A stretch of DNA of 64,000 nt, from contig CATLJY010000253.1 in the NCBI GenBank assembly GCA_949987705.1, positions 62,001-126,000 of the forward strand. Direction: 5' to 3'. The position numbers and the translations under genes were made by a program. Positions 20,015 to 30,245 of this stretch are shown here, piece after piece. A model generated the notes under the pieces. It had not been told where the DNA came from, ran no database searches, and saw only the letters and a program-made list of their open reading frames with translations. Source of the stretch: Thereva unica (taxonomy: Eukaryota; Arthropoda; Insecta; Diptera; Therevidae). Position 1 is the first letter of the stretch. Each line of letters begins with the position of its first letter.

Positions 20015-23000
20015 TTTTTTTTTTTTTTTTTTATGTGATAGTCTAAGCTTAGGTGTCATCCTTTGTACTACTAGTCCGTCATGTCGTACACGTCATGGTG
20101 CAATGTCTAGTAGTAAGCTTAGCTCGAAGGATAGAGAGAGAGATAGGATAGATTAGGGGGAGTCGGGTGGGTGTTGGAGGAGATGGTGGTGAACCTTGCG
20201 CTTGAACTCTTGGGTGTTGTATGAGTTCGGGAATATTGACTGAGGTAAGTTGTTCCACAGTCGTGTTGTTCTTGTTATAAACGAATTTCTAAATCGGAGT
20301 GTGCGCGAACATAAGGGCTGTAGACTATAAGGGTGAGCCGAGCGGGCAAGTCTAGTGTTGCGGGAGAAAAGTTGCCGTGGAGGCATGAGGTTACTTATTT
20401 CAGAAGAGCAATCGTTGTGGTAAAATCGGTAAAATTTTGTAAGGGCTGCTACATTCCTACGGTGGCTTAATGAGTCAATTGAGGAGCAAATGGCGCTATC
20501 GCCAATAAGTTTGAGAGCGCGACTTTGCACCTTGTCCAGCCAGGCTAAGGTGGTTCTCGGGGCCCCAGCCCAAATATGCGAGTTGTATTCGAGGCGGGGA
20601 CGAATGTAGGACTTGTATATTGTAGCCCTGGCCGACGGCTGAAGGAGGAATTTGCATCTTTTCAGGAATCCCAGGCATTGCGATGCTTGTTTAGCGATTT
20701 GGAATATGTGGTTATTCCACCGCAGATCATCGGATAGTGTTATGCCTAGGATGTTTAAAGACGGTTCTGCCGTAAGATTTTTGTTGTCCACTGAAATAGA
20801 AGGAGGGTCGGTGCCGGTTTTATTGGAGATGAGACAGTACTTCGTTTTGGATGCATTGAATTCGACACGGTTCTTGCGGCCCCATTCAAGAATTCGTTCG
20901 ATGTCCCTGTTGATTGAGATGGACATGAGATTGCGATAATGCAGACAAGGTCTGGCGCGTGCTTGTCCTACAGTATCGAAGCCATAGGAGTACCGTAGTG
21001 TACTGTCGTCGGCAAAGCAGTGAAGTGGGTTGGAAGGGATTGAGAGCAGGTCGTTTATAAAAATTAGGAAGAGAGCTGGTGATAGAATTGAGCCCTGGGG
21101 AACACCTGCGGAGATGGTGTGGGGGTCGGATTCGACGCCATCCAATACTACCTTGATTGAACGGCCAGAAAGGAAGCTCTTAATCCAGTTCCTTAGAACG
21201 AAGTCAATACCAATAGCCTGGAGTTTGGTTAACAGAGCGGGGTGCCACACTCTGTCAAAAGCCTTGGAGATATCTAAAGCAACCAGGCCAGATTCACCAA
21301 ATCGGTGTATACTTTGGTTGAGGTGTTCAGTTAGGCAAACAAGGAGGTCGCCAGTAGATCTTTTTGGTCTAAAGCCGTACTGTTTGTCATTTAATATTTT
21401 GTGGTGCTCAAGATATCTCAAAAGCCTCTTGTTTATTATTGTCTCCATCACTTTGGAGAGAATAGAAGTAATTGCTATTGGGCGGTAGTTTTCGGGGTCA
21501 CTAGCTTCACCTTTTTTTGGTATGGGCTGAACATGGGCCAGTTTCCAGGAGTCGGGATAGACTCCGGAGAAGTAGGATAGGGCGAAAAGTTTGCGCAGAG
21601 GTTTAGCCAAAGGTGAGGCACATTTTTTAAGAACCATAGGGGGAATATTGTCTGGGCCAGTGGATTTATTGGAGTCAAGCTCTTTGAGACACCTATACAC
21701 TTCACGTGTTCTGAAGAAAACTCCGTCCATTGAGTGGGTGGAACACTCGATGGCTGGTGGTTGCGTGTCAGCATAGGGTAAGGAAGAGTTTGCGGCGAAC
21801 AGAGATGCGAGTAAGTCGGCCTTGGGTTTGCTTTCTGCTATCACCTGCCTATTGTAGATGAATGGAGGCGTTGTGTGTGAGGTAAAATTCTTCCTGATGG
21901 AGGTTACCAAGGACCAAAAATTTTTACTGCCAGCAGTGGAGTTAATGAGTTTATTTCTCAGCCTGTCATCGTATAATTCCTTGACTTTCCTGATGGTGGA
22001 TTTACAGGAATTTCTCAACCTTATGTACTCACGTCTAGATAGTTCGCTCGGAGAGTGTCTGTACTCTCTGTAGGCGGCTTCTTTAGTTTTAATTGCATTC
22101 ATGCATTCCCGATTAAACCATCCATGCTGCCTAGGCTTTATGGATTTGGAGGAATGAGGAATGAATAGGTGCATACCAGCCAATATAATGTTGGTAATAC
22201 AGAGAGCGGCAAAGTTGACATCGCGGTTCTGGAAACATAGATCCCAGTCAGTAGATTGAAAAAAGCGAATCAGCCCCCACCAGTTGGCCTTCCCATAATG
22301 CCAAACGGTTCTCCTAGGAGCTGGCGTAGTTGGGGTAGGAGATCGATATGGGAAGTGGGCGCTGATTAGACAGTGATCCGAGTTGCCCAGAGGAGAGTCA
22401 ATTTCGACGGAGTATTTTGTTGGGTGCGAGGTAAGAAAAAGATCAAGGAGGTGGCGTCCTTGACCGGCAGTGTCAGGAATACGTGTAGGACCGTTGACAA
22501 TTTGGTATAGGTTATTTGTCTCAGCAAAGAGCTCAGCATCCCTGCCAGAAACACTGGTGCCATTTGAGTAATTCAGCCAATTTACGTTGTGAACGTTGAA
22601 ATCACCCGCAACAATGATCTCACAGTCCGGATGGGAGGATAAAAAACCGGAGATACGTTCAGAGATAGCGTCAAATGCTAAAGAGGAAGCTTCATTACTG
22701 ATATTAGGACTCCTGTATAGAAAACAGAAGAAAATGACGTGCTTTGGAAGTAAAATTTTTAGACCGAGATGGTTGAAATCAGGAGTTGTACTATTGTACA
22801 CCTTCTGGAAGGCTACGTCTTTCCTAATATAAATGGCAATTCCCCTATGAGGGGAGAGGTTGTGCACTAATGTGTACCCAGAAACCTGGAAACGATCTAA
22901 ATCATCATTAGGTAATATTTGGGTTTCACTTAGTGCGAAGATTGGGGGAGAAAAAACGCAGAGATGGCACATCACCGAATAGAAATTCGCTTGCAGCCCA

Positions 23001-23076
23001 CGGATGTTAGTGCAGTCAATACAAAAATTTTTGTATCGAGGCTTAGTATGTACAAGGTCAACCTCCGTCGTAACCA
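20015..23076 (-). mobile_element. CR1-like non-LTR retrotransposon in the left terminus
   Basis: A minus-strand element with its poly(A) tail seen as poly-T at 20013-20032. Its 5' end lies near 23076. The empty site in the right terminus reads gatcgcttaagaaaa, giving a possible ctt duplication (20012-20014 and 23077-23079), though this is ambiguous next to poly-T. The 3' UTR has a fold around 20067-20120. It is 5'-truncated, with ORF1 absent. Confidence 0.85.
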
Positions 23077-23077
23077 C
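20153..23077 (-). CDS. CR1-like ORF2: endonuclease and reverse transcriptase
   Basis: A single open frame of 974 codons. The APE-type endonuclease occupies about residues 15-240 (NIRGLQANFYS, FALSETQI, IVAGDFNVHNVNWL, LGNSDHCLISAHF, with the metal-binding Glu, the DFN Asp and the SDH His). The RT spans about residues 440-760 (NYRPIAITSILSKVME, QYGFRPKRSTGDLL, VALDISKAFDRVWH, GVPQGSILSPALFLIFIND, catalytic HCFADDSTL). A C-terminal region follows, ending HLLQHPPDSP. No stop or frameshift is present, which makes it the best-preserved enzyme gene in the window. The first codon is set by the insertion border, so ORF2 may begin further in. A 3'-end copy of the same family lies at 13211-13444. Confidence 0.9.
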   Translation of the reverse strand: MVTTEVDLVHTKPRYKNFCIDCTNIRGLQANFYSVMCHLCVFSPPIFALSETQILPNDDLDRFQVSGYTLVHNLSPHRGIAIYIRKDVAFQKVYNSTTPDFNHLGLKILLPKHVIFFCFLYRSPNISNEASSLAFDAISERISGFLSSHPDCEIIVAGDFNVHNVNWLNYSNGTSVSGRDAELFAETNNLYQIVNGPTRIPDTAGQGRHLLDLFLTSHPTKYSVEIDSPLGNSDHCLISAHFPYRSPTPTTPAPRRTVWHYGKANWWGLIRFFQSTDWDLCFQNRDVNFAALCITNIILAGMHLFIPHSSKSIKPRQHGWFNRECMNAIKTKEAAYREYRHSPSELSRREYIRLRNSCKSTIRKVKELYDDRLRNKLINSTAGSKNFWSLVTSIRKNFTSHTTPPFIYNRQVIAESKPKADLLASLFAANSSLPYADTQPPAIECSTHSMDGVFFRTREVYRCLKELDSNKSTGPDNIPPMVLKKCASPLAKPLRKLFALSYFSGVYPDSWKLAHVQPIPKKGEASDPENYRPIAITSILSKVMETIINKRLLRYLEHHKILNDKQYGFRPKRSTGDLLVCLTEHLNQSIHRFGESGLVALDISKAFDRVWHPALLTKLQAIGIDFVLRNWIKSFLSGRSIKVVLDGVESDPHTISAGVPQGSILSPALFLIFINDLLSIPSNPLHCFADDSTLRYSYGFDTVGQARARPCLHYRNLMSISINRDIERILEWGRKNRVEFNASKTKYCLISNKTGTDPPSISVDNKNLTAEPSLNILGITLSDDLRWNNHIFQIAKQASQCLGFLKRCKFLLQPSARATIYKSYIRPRLEYNSHIWAGAPRTTLAWLDKVQSRALKLIGDSAICSSIDSLSHRRNVAALTKFYRFYHNDCSSEISNLMPPRQLFSRNTRLARSAHPYSLQPLCSRTLRFRNSFITRTTRLWNNLPQSIFPNSYNTQEFKRKVHHHLLQHPPDSP

Positions 23078-23512
23078 TTAAGAAAAATATGTGGAATTAC
23101 ATGGTATATGTGTCCGACAAATCTTGTGTGCCGATTTCACCGTCCGACGAGTCAAAGTCGTCTATTTCATGAAGGAAAAAAATTTATACATAACCTCTTT
23201 TTTCTTTTTTTTTTTCTTTTTATAATAAAAAAATCAACATTCCATATACGTTGTCCGACAAAAAAACCTTGTCTTTAGCGTGAAAAAGGAACAAAAACTA
23301 CAAATAACTAGCTGATTTTTTCCACACGGTTTCATTAAGATTATGTCTAATACATTTCCCACAAAAAGAGTTATAGGTGAAAATTACACTATCCATAACT
23401 CGGTCCTCACATCAAAATGGTTTGTATATGATTCAGGGTGCAGGGATTGCACTAAGCATTTACTTTTCTGTCTTTTTTCGACCCCCGAGCACGATGTTAT
23501 ATTTGTGTTAGT

Positions 23513-24250
23513 GTGATGGATGGAAATGAAAACACAATTGAACGGAGTGCGGTGAATAACCGTGACGTGAAACTGGTAGATAAATTCTGCCACCTCGATA
23601 GTATTATTACCGAAAATGGCGGCGCAGAAGAAGACGTCTGTTCTAGAATAATTAAGCGCGAGGAGCATATGCATGCCTGTTGCGCCTATGGAAATAAACG
23701 GAGATCTCAAATATTATCAAACTGCGACTGTTTAACTCCAACGTTAAGGCAGTTCTTTTGTACTGTTGCGAAACATAGAAAGTAACCCAATTCATCATAG
23801 GCCGCCTACAAGTTTTCATCAACAGATGCCTATGTCGTATCCTAAAAATCTGCTGGCAAAAATTGCAAACAAAGAACTATGGCGCCGTGCCGGCCAAGAA
23901 ATGATAGGCGACCAAATCAGGCGAAGGAAATTCAATTAGATTGGCCACACCTTTCGACGTGAAAACGAGTATCTAGCCAAACAGGGGCGGTAGCACGTAA
24001 GTTGTTTCAATCGAGCTCTTCATATAAAAAATTTTGTAACGTATGAAGATGTCGATTGAAACAACGTACGTGCTACCACCGCAGGTCATTGACTGGATTC
24101 CGCAAGGAACCCGTCGAGTCGCAGACCTAGAACAATGTGGAGAACAACCCTGTTAGCAGAGGCCGCAACAACTGGGAGATCCTGGTCAGATCTGAGAGCT
24201 GTTACGCAAAACAGAGCTTGGCGGAGGGCAACTGCTTCCGCCCTATGTTC
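23513..24250 (+). pseudogene. degraded RT C-terminal fragment of a second RTE-like family
   Basis: Pieces in several frames recall the end of an endonuclease-reverse transcriptase: VKLVDKFCHLDSIITENGG, LQVFINRCLCRILKICW, and after the hairpin insert RVxRP-like and TGRSWSDLRAVTQNRAWRR. This C-terminal pattern is shared by RTE-type elements. It lies between the left terminus and the gene of the Academ-like element. It is interrupted by a small MITE at 23985-24081. Confidence 0.6.
23985..24081. mobile_element. 97 bp hairpin MITE
   Basis: gggcggtagcacgta at the left is inverted as tacgtgctaccaccg at the right, and the arms continue through gttgtttcaatcga and its complement. Flanked by cag on both sides. 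It splits the RT fragment. Confidence 0.65.
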
Positions 24251-24500
24251 CATGAGGGATTAAAGGAGCGTAAGTAAGATGGATTGGTGAATTTGACAAA
24301 TCTTCTGAGGCACAAGTGAAGAACAATCCTACACTTCCCTGCGATCCCTTCTCTATGCAACCGTTTTGTATATGGGGGTAATAGAAGAACTGTTGGATAG
24401 CGTAACTTAGGAGATGCACCATCTTTCTTCCTGTACTGGTCTGTGCAACTGTCTCTTGTAATTTTATCGAGCATTTGTTCATTTTCGATTTCAATATAAG

Positions 24501-24600
24501 TGTAAGGACATCGTCCTGCTACTTGCTGTATAACTTAACTAGGGAGTTGATATAAAAACATAGTCAACTGACGTTAAGGTATTAAATAAAACAATACGAA
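24501..24600 (+). repeat. LTR-start-like segment related to 7572
   Basis: tgtaaggacatcgtcct is followed by a stem-loop (cttaactagggagttga against tcaactgacgttaag). The same order occurs at 7572-7650. It lies about 75 bp upstream of the first exon of the Academ-like gene, so it may be a fragment of the same LTR family. Confidence 0.4.
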
Positions 24601-24919
24601 AAATCAATTAGTTAAAATTGTAATTTGATTAAATACATTCCCGGAATTATAATTTATTTACGGCTATAGTTACCATGAGTTTTTTTATGTGTAACTCTTT
24701 ATCTCGGAAGTCGGGGTTCAAGCGGGAAAACGAGCAAGTAAAACAATTTACGCCAGAAATACTAAATGCTTGCCAACTGTATCTGAGATCTCGAAGATTT
24801 CACGAACATAAGTATAGTGATGTGAAATTACCGGGTACTCTCGATGATGACAGTATAGGCTACCATTCCTCCTGCTATAAGGAATTTCATGTAAAAAAAC
24901 AATATTTGGTGAAAGACAG

Positions 24920-25327
24920 GTACGTCTACTGTATTTATAATAGTTATTAGCTTACTTAGTACAACAAATTTTCGATTATTTCGCAACAAATTCAGTTCCT
25001 TTTGATTCTGTTCGTTGACCCCTTCTGCATCAACGTCGCATTCAACATTCGACACTACACAAAATACATTTGTAGTATTCACTTAAAGGCTCCCATACAA
25101 GGTCAAATTGGATGTTCAGCGAAGTGCGGATGTACAGCAAAAATTATCGATTGTGAGCCGGTCGGCCGATCAACACTCGTTGCGTGCATGTACATCCAAT
25201 TTGACCGTGTAAACTTAACAAATACACCTTGTATACGTATTTCAAAGCAAACGGTTTATACCAAATTCAAATGTGGCGAAAACTTTCCCCTGTTATGAAA
25301 ATAATTAATTCAGTATTTGTACTTCAG
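24920..25327 (+). other. intron 1 of the Academ-like gene
   Basis: The donor is cag/gtacgt and the acceptor tacttcag, in phase 2 on both sides. The sequence is non-coding and contains an inverted pair (caaattggatg near 25104 and catccaatttg near 25193), perhaps a small MITE of about 110 bp. Confidence 0.6.
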
Positions 25328-28300
25328 TTTAATAGGAAGCTCTGCTTCAGAGTCAACTGTTATATCGGCATCCAATGCAACAAGAACAGGAACGCTTCCA
25401 CCCTCCACTTTTTCCAGTGATTCTGAAGATACACAGACGATGTATGAGCGACAGTGAGCAAAATACGGTTGAAGTATGAATACGAGATAATATATTTGTT
25501 TTATATGTTCCCAGATGTGGAAATGACCGTTCGTTGGAAGAGACGCAAGCTGCTACTGGAAGTACAGCGAACGTTAATATTGATTTTGATGGTGGATCTT
25601 CCATTCAGAGTTTGGACAGTGATGGCAATGGCAAACAATGTTTTTTTTGCAGTAAAATCTGTATCCGCCGGAATTTCAAAAAATTTTTTTGCCGTCAAAT
25701 AAAAAATAAAGATGTGTTTTTACATAATTTTCAACGGTATGCGACGGTACTAAATGACTTAGGCATGATTGCGGCAGAATTGAAGCAAAACACACCATTG
25801 TGCTACCATTGCCCATGTAATTTGCAATATTACGCAAAATATAAAAACTTTATGAAAAAACCAGAGACAACTGATTGGGCCAAAACGCGCGATTTCAATA
25901 AACTGGCGCGTGAACAACTGGTACAGTATATTTATGACGCAGTTATTGTTAATTTACGCGTGTTATCGCTGAACTTCATCGAGAAATGTTATATACAGTT
26001 TTTACATGATCTATATGAACTTGGAGATGCCGATTGTAGCAACATGTTTACCACGAACACGTTAAAAAATTCCTACTTACACATTTAAAAAACAAGATAC
26101 AAGTAATAATAATAGGTGGCCAATCATATATCATGTCTGCCGTCGTAGACATTGAATCAGTCAGCGATGAAGAAATTCAAGATATCATTTTCCAAGAAGA
26201 ATCCAAAATGTTCGCTCTCAAATATCGAGCCCATATTTTGAAAATACAGAAAAAAACCTTTGCCCACTTATCTTGACAGCGATGCCTTGGACAAAGGTGA
26301 GTGTGACATTCCAAGATGGTTAAAAGTATTCTGGGAAACCGCGTTAGGTGGTGTTAGAGCGCAACATGGACTCAGCGATCGTCTCGAACGTGTTTCGTCA
26401 ACTTTTGCACAAGATTCTATTTTCAGTATTCATAAGGGAAATATAAAACCAAGGAAACATATATGTATTATTAGGACTAGCTATGAAGAGTATTACAAGT
26501 AGCAGAAAAGTCATCGAAATTTTAAGTCGACAAGATTACTGTATCAGTTACACGAGTATTTTAGAACTAGAAACATCGGCTGCTTATTCCTGTACAGCGA
26601 AACAGCAGTTTTGTCCTTCAGGAATTATACAGACTCCGTCATTATCCAGTGGCGTGGCATGGAATAATTTTGACAGATTTGTGGAAACGGCTTCGGGTAA
26701 AAATACCTTGCACGATACTGTAGGAATCATGTATCAAGATATTCCCCTTGAGCATGAGTTACAAAATTTGAAGGTAAATATTCCGGTAAACCCGCAAAAC
26801 CTTTCTGGTAACGTTAGAGATAGTTCTGGCCGCAGGAAGAGATCATACGAGCCTGACGACCTACAAATTTTACGACTTGCAAAGCAGAGACGTCCCGTGT
26901 TCTTATCAAAAGTAATGAAACTTTCGCAAGCATTGAAAATTGTACAGTCACTTCAGACCCTTCTGGCAATATCGCACTAATTAACCGACTGTTTCTTTCA
27001 TGGACACTTTCGCACACTCTATTCAAAAAATCGAGAACTTGATTCAAATTAACGATTCTCCCACTGATCCCTCAGTGATAAAAGAGACCATGCGGCGTAG
27101 CTTAGCAATCGCCTCGGAATGTGGCAAGAAATTCTTCAATGTTACGTATGATTTAGCAATTGCTAAAATTGCTTTCAGAATACAAGCTGCAGAAGAGGAG
27201 TTTGCACCTCTTTTCATTCAAACTGGTTCTTTTCACATAATGTTATCCTTTTTTAAAGCTGTTGGTAAATTCATTGATGGATCTGGCTTGACTAACATGT
27301 TAATTGATAGCGAAATTTTGGCTACAGGTTCAGTTAATACGTTTATATCGGGAAAACACTTCAACCGCTGCCGAAAGATACACCCACTTCTTTCTCTCGC
27401 GCTTCAAATTTTACACCTAGACGTGTTCTTACAGTCACGGGATCACGAGCTGAATGATGAAGTTATATTTAGAACAGTTTAACAAGGGAACGAATGCTTA
27501 ATCACAGATGTCCGATCAAGGTTTTACCAATTTACAGAATGAATACGTCATTTATAGGAAAGATACTGTAGATGGCAAACACGGAAAAACTGCTCAAATA
27601 TTCATGTAATATGCCCTGCTGATAGAATATTATTTAATGATGGATTATAGCATTCGTGTTGGAGATGTTGAGCTGTACAAACATCACAATTATGCAAGAT
27701 ACCTTACTATCTATCTTGATAAATTACAGAATATTGAAAAGACACATCCAGGTTTATTGCAAGAATCTAAAAGTGCTTTCCTTGGTATTCGCCGCACACC
27801 CAAGCCATTTTCTCGCATTCCAATTGATATTTCTCTTGAGCAAACAATAAATGATGATGCAGCCTCGAAAGCAACGGGTATTATTAATACTACGAATTCT
27901 TTTGCCCGCAGAGAGAAATGGTCCGTAACACGTTCCTTGAGAACGAGTATAATTTCAAAGTTAATGGATTTCGTAAATCTCCGTTCTGCAGATGATACAA
28001 CGAAAGACCTAAACAAAGCTTCCATACTGAACCCTAAAAATAATTTGGAGTCTTTATTGAGCATAATCAATCAGTGTACTAATCCATTTTCACGCGACTT
28101 ATCCGAGGATCATTTATACAACATTTCTTCTGGGCAGTCTGTCTCGAACGACATATATATGTTTTTATCATCGATTGAGCGTCTAGGAAATCAGCAGCGC
28201 CTTGACTTTATTGCAGAAACCCGTCTTGAAGCAGAAAGGTTTGACAAACCAATACCGAAAAATAGATTTATAAACTTTGCTTCGAAAAACACGAAAAAGG

Positions 28301-28619
28301 TAAAAATTTATGACAAAGTAACAGAGGTAAAAATTCAAAGAGACATATTTGGACGGCTTCTGTACGCCGCATTGGAGAATAATATTGATCTGCAGAAAGC
28401 ATTATGCTATCCATTGACGCCTGTTCCGCTCTCTCTGTGCCATATAAACGGAATCATATGTAAAACAACAAAGTCAGTTATTCTTAAGGAATTTAAAAAC
28501 CATCAGAGACTAAGTATTGATCTACCTGTTCCTACTATAACCATATATGATGGCTGTTACGTGCTCCACTCTCTAACCAGTCTACCAGAGAGTTATGCTG
28601 CAATGACTCTCTTGCAACG

Positions 28620-29861
28620 TTGGGAAAGGAATTATCGACGTATTTTGATCAAATTCTTGAAACCAAATTGGCGGACTTAAGGTCTTTATCCAAGGTTGAC
28701 GAGGAGACGGGACTGATCACCAATGAAGATGTTGCGGCAAAGAGCCCAGTCCTGGACGAGCAGACAATCTCTCTTTCAGACGAATTAGAGGGAGCTTTCA
28801 ACGATAGGACTGAAAGTACGAGCAGCAATTATGGGAATAACTTCACTCTAGGCCCTCCTAATCTCTACAACCAGAGTCTCTCTATCTCTTCCGGCCCATC
28901 TCACTATTTACCCCCGCTCCACTTACCTACTACCATATCGAAACTTGGAACAACATGGTCAGTAGAAGATTGGGACAGAAGATTAAAAAAAATTGACGCA
29001 GCAAACAAGGCACATAACGTAGCGCGCAAGAAGGATTCAAAAAAACTGCGTCGAGGCGTTACTACGTCGCTTCTCGACAAGGAAATATCAACAACTTACT
29101 TCCTCAAAGGAGCCCCTAAATACGCTGATCCAGCTTGGATAAGCAAACTTTTTGAAGATCACTTCTCCATAACTCTACTGGATTGTGAATTAGTATCACC
29201 TCGGAAAATGAAGTCAAAACAACTCAGGAGCTTTAAAGTAGTTTTGCCTTCTAAATATGATTGGCTGTTCCTGAGCTCAAAATCGGACGTCTTCAGATGG
29301 AGAAATCTCACCCTCAACCGTTGGATCAATAAAAATAGTAGAAGTAAGCAAGTTAGATCTAAGATAAGTAGTTCCAACAATAGATCTAAGGTAAATAGTC
29401 CCACTACTAACATATCCGATCTTACTAAACCTATGTTAAATTCTAACTTAGATGTAAGCTCCAATAGTAACAGACTAACAACACCCGCAATACCTTCTAA
29501 AAATTCTTCTGCCCACTTTAAATCCAACATTATATCTTCTAACGTCCCTATAAAAATAAATAGCCGTGATGCATTGACTTCCTATCCAAATTTCTCCCGC
29601 AGTCACATTATCGTTGGCGGTCGCTCTTACTCTGATACCAACGAAATTCCCTTGAGCAGTCCAGTTATTTCTAATCCTCGACCACCCCAGCCTGCGGGTG
29701 GAGAAAGCACACTGGTGCCTTCTGTGAGCGGTAGCACCAATATCGCCTCAACCAATCCCCCCTTCTTGAATCCACTACATCCTCCCGTCGTAAAAAATAC
29801 CTTAATTTCCGCCGATTCGATTGATGGACGTTATTTTGTTGTCTCGTCTAAGAGAAAGTAG
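28620..29861 (+). CDS. element 3 ORF1 (nucleic-acid chaperone-like)
   Basis: An open frame of 413 codons just inside the 5' end of the element. The first part is acidic and Ser-rich, followed by a charged helical part (WSVEDWDRRLKKIDAANKAH) and a folded segment (KYADPAWISKLFEDHFSITL, KQLRSFKVVLPSKYDWLFL) that resembles the RNA-binding region of CR1/Jockey ORF1 proteins. A long Ser/Asn/Lys-rich tail follows. There is no CCHC knuckle. It would coat the element RNA. The start at 28620 is a TTG, so the true start may be downstream. Confidence 0.7.
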   Translation: MGKELSTYFDQILETKLADLRSLSKVDEETGLITNEDVAAKSPVLDEQTISLSDELEGAFNDRTESTSSNYGNNFTLGPPNLYNQSLSISSGPSHYLPPLHLPTTISKLGTTWSVEDWDRRLKKIDAANKAHNVARKKDSKKLRRGVTTSLLDKEISTTYFLKGAPKYADPAWISKLFEDHFSITLLDCELVSPRKMKSKQLRSFKVVLPSKYDWLFLSSKSDVFRWRNLTLNRWINKNSRSKQVRSKISSSNNRSKVNSPTTNISDLTKPMLNSNLDVSSNSNRLTTPAIPSKNSSAHFKSNIISSNVPIKINSRDALTSYPNFSRSHIIVGGRSYSDTNEIPLSSPVISNPRPPQPAGGESTLVPSVSGSTNIASTNPPFLNPLHPPVVKNTLISADSIDGRYFVVSSKRK

Positions 29862-30245
29862 GGTCTTCGATAATGTAAGGCTGTTCCTCGCTTATATGCA
29901 CGACAAACCCGATTCCACCTGCATTATGGCAAAACCAGGACTAGCCTCATGATTTCGATTCAGCAAGAAGGTCTTCCTACAGATTACAATACTCTGCTCA
30001 ATATGTTCACAAAGTATTATGAGCGGTACCAAATAACATCCCAACAAGTAAAAAGGGATCTCTCCAGTTATGCTTCGCACGTAAGATCTCTACATGTATC
30101 GCAGCTCCAAAAAAGCCGTGATGAAATGCGTAGATATTATCGTCCCTAACTAGTTACTTCTCCAACGACTAACCCAATCTCGACTCCTCACCCTAAACCA
30201 AGCCAACTGGAAGATATAAGGCTCTTCTATCACAACTGCGGTGGT

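Larger units (their letters stand above)
18035..23195 (+). repeat. left terminal inverted repeat (interrupted)
   Basis: It is made of 18035-18241, 19878-20014 and about 23077-23195. The breaks are an RTE-type and a CR1-like insertion. Recurrent modules occur inside, including aaaaatttata near 18058, 18190, 19967 and 23178 and gtccgac near 19910, 23112 and 23147. The uninterrupted partner at 40311-40767 lets both insertions be read precisely. Confidence 0.75.

Noticed and set aside
21030..21488. Plus-strand ORF of 152 codons
   Set aside because: Antisense shadow of the CR1-like RT on the minus strand.
22964..23278. Plus-strand ORF of 104 codons
   Set aside because: It spans the border of the CR1-like element and the terminal repeat, and its second half recurs inverted at 40192-40395. 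It is terminal-repeat sequence read by chance.
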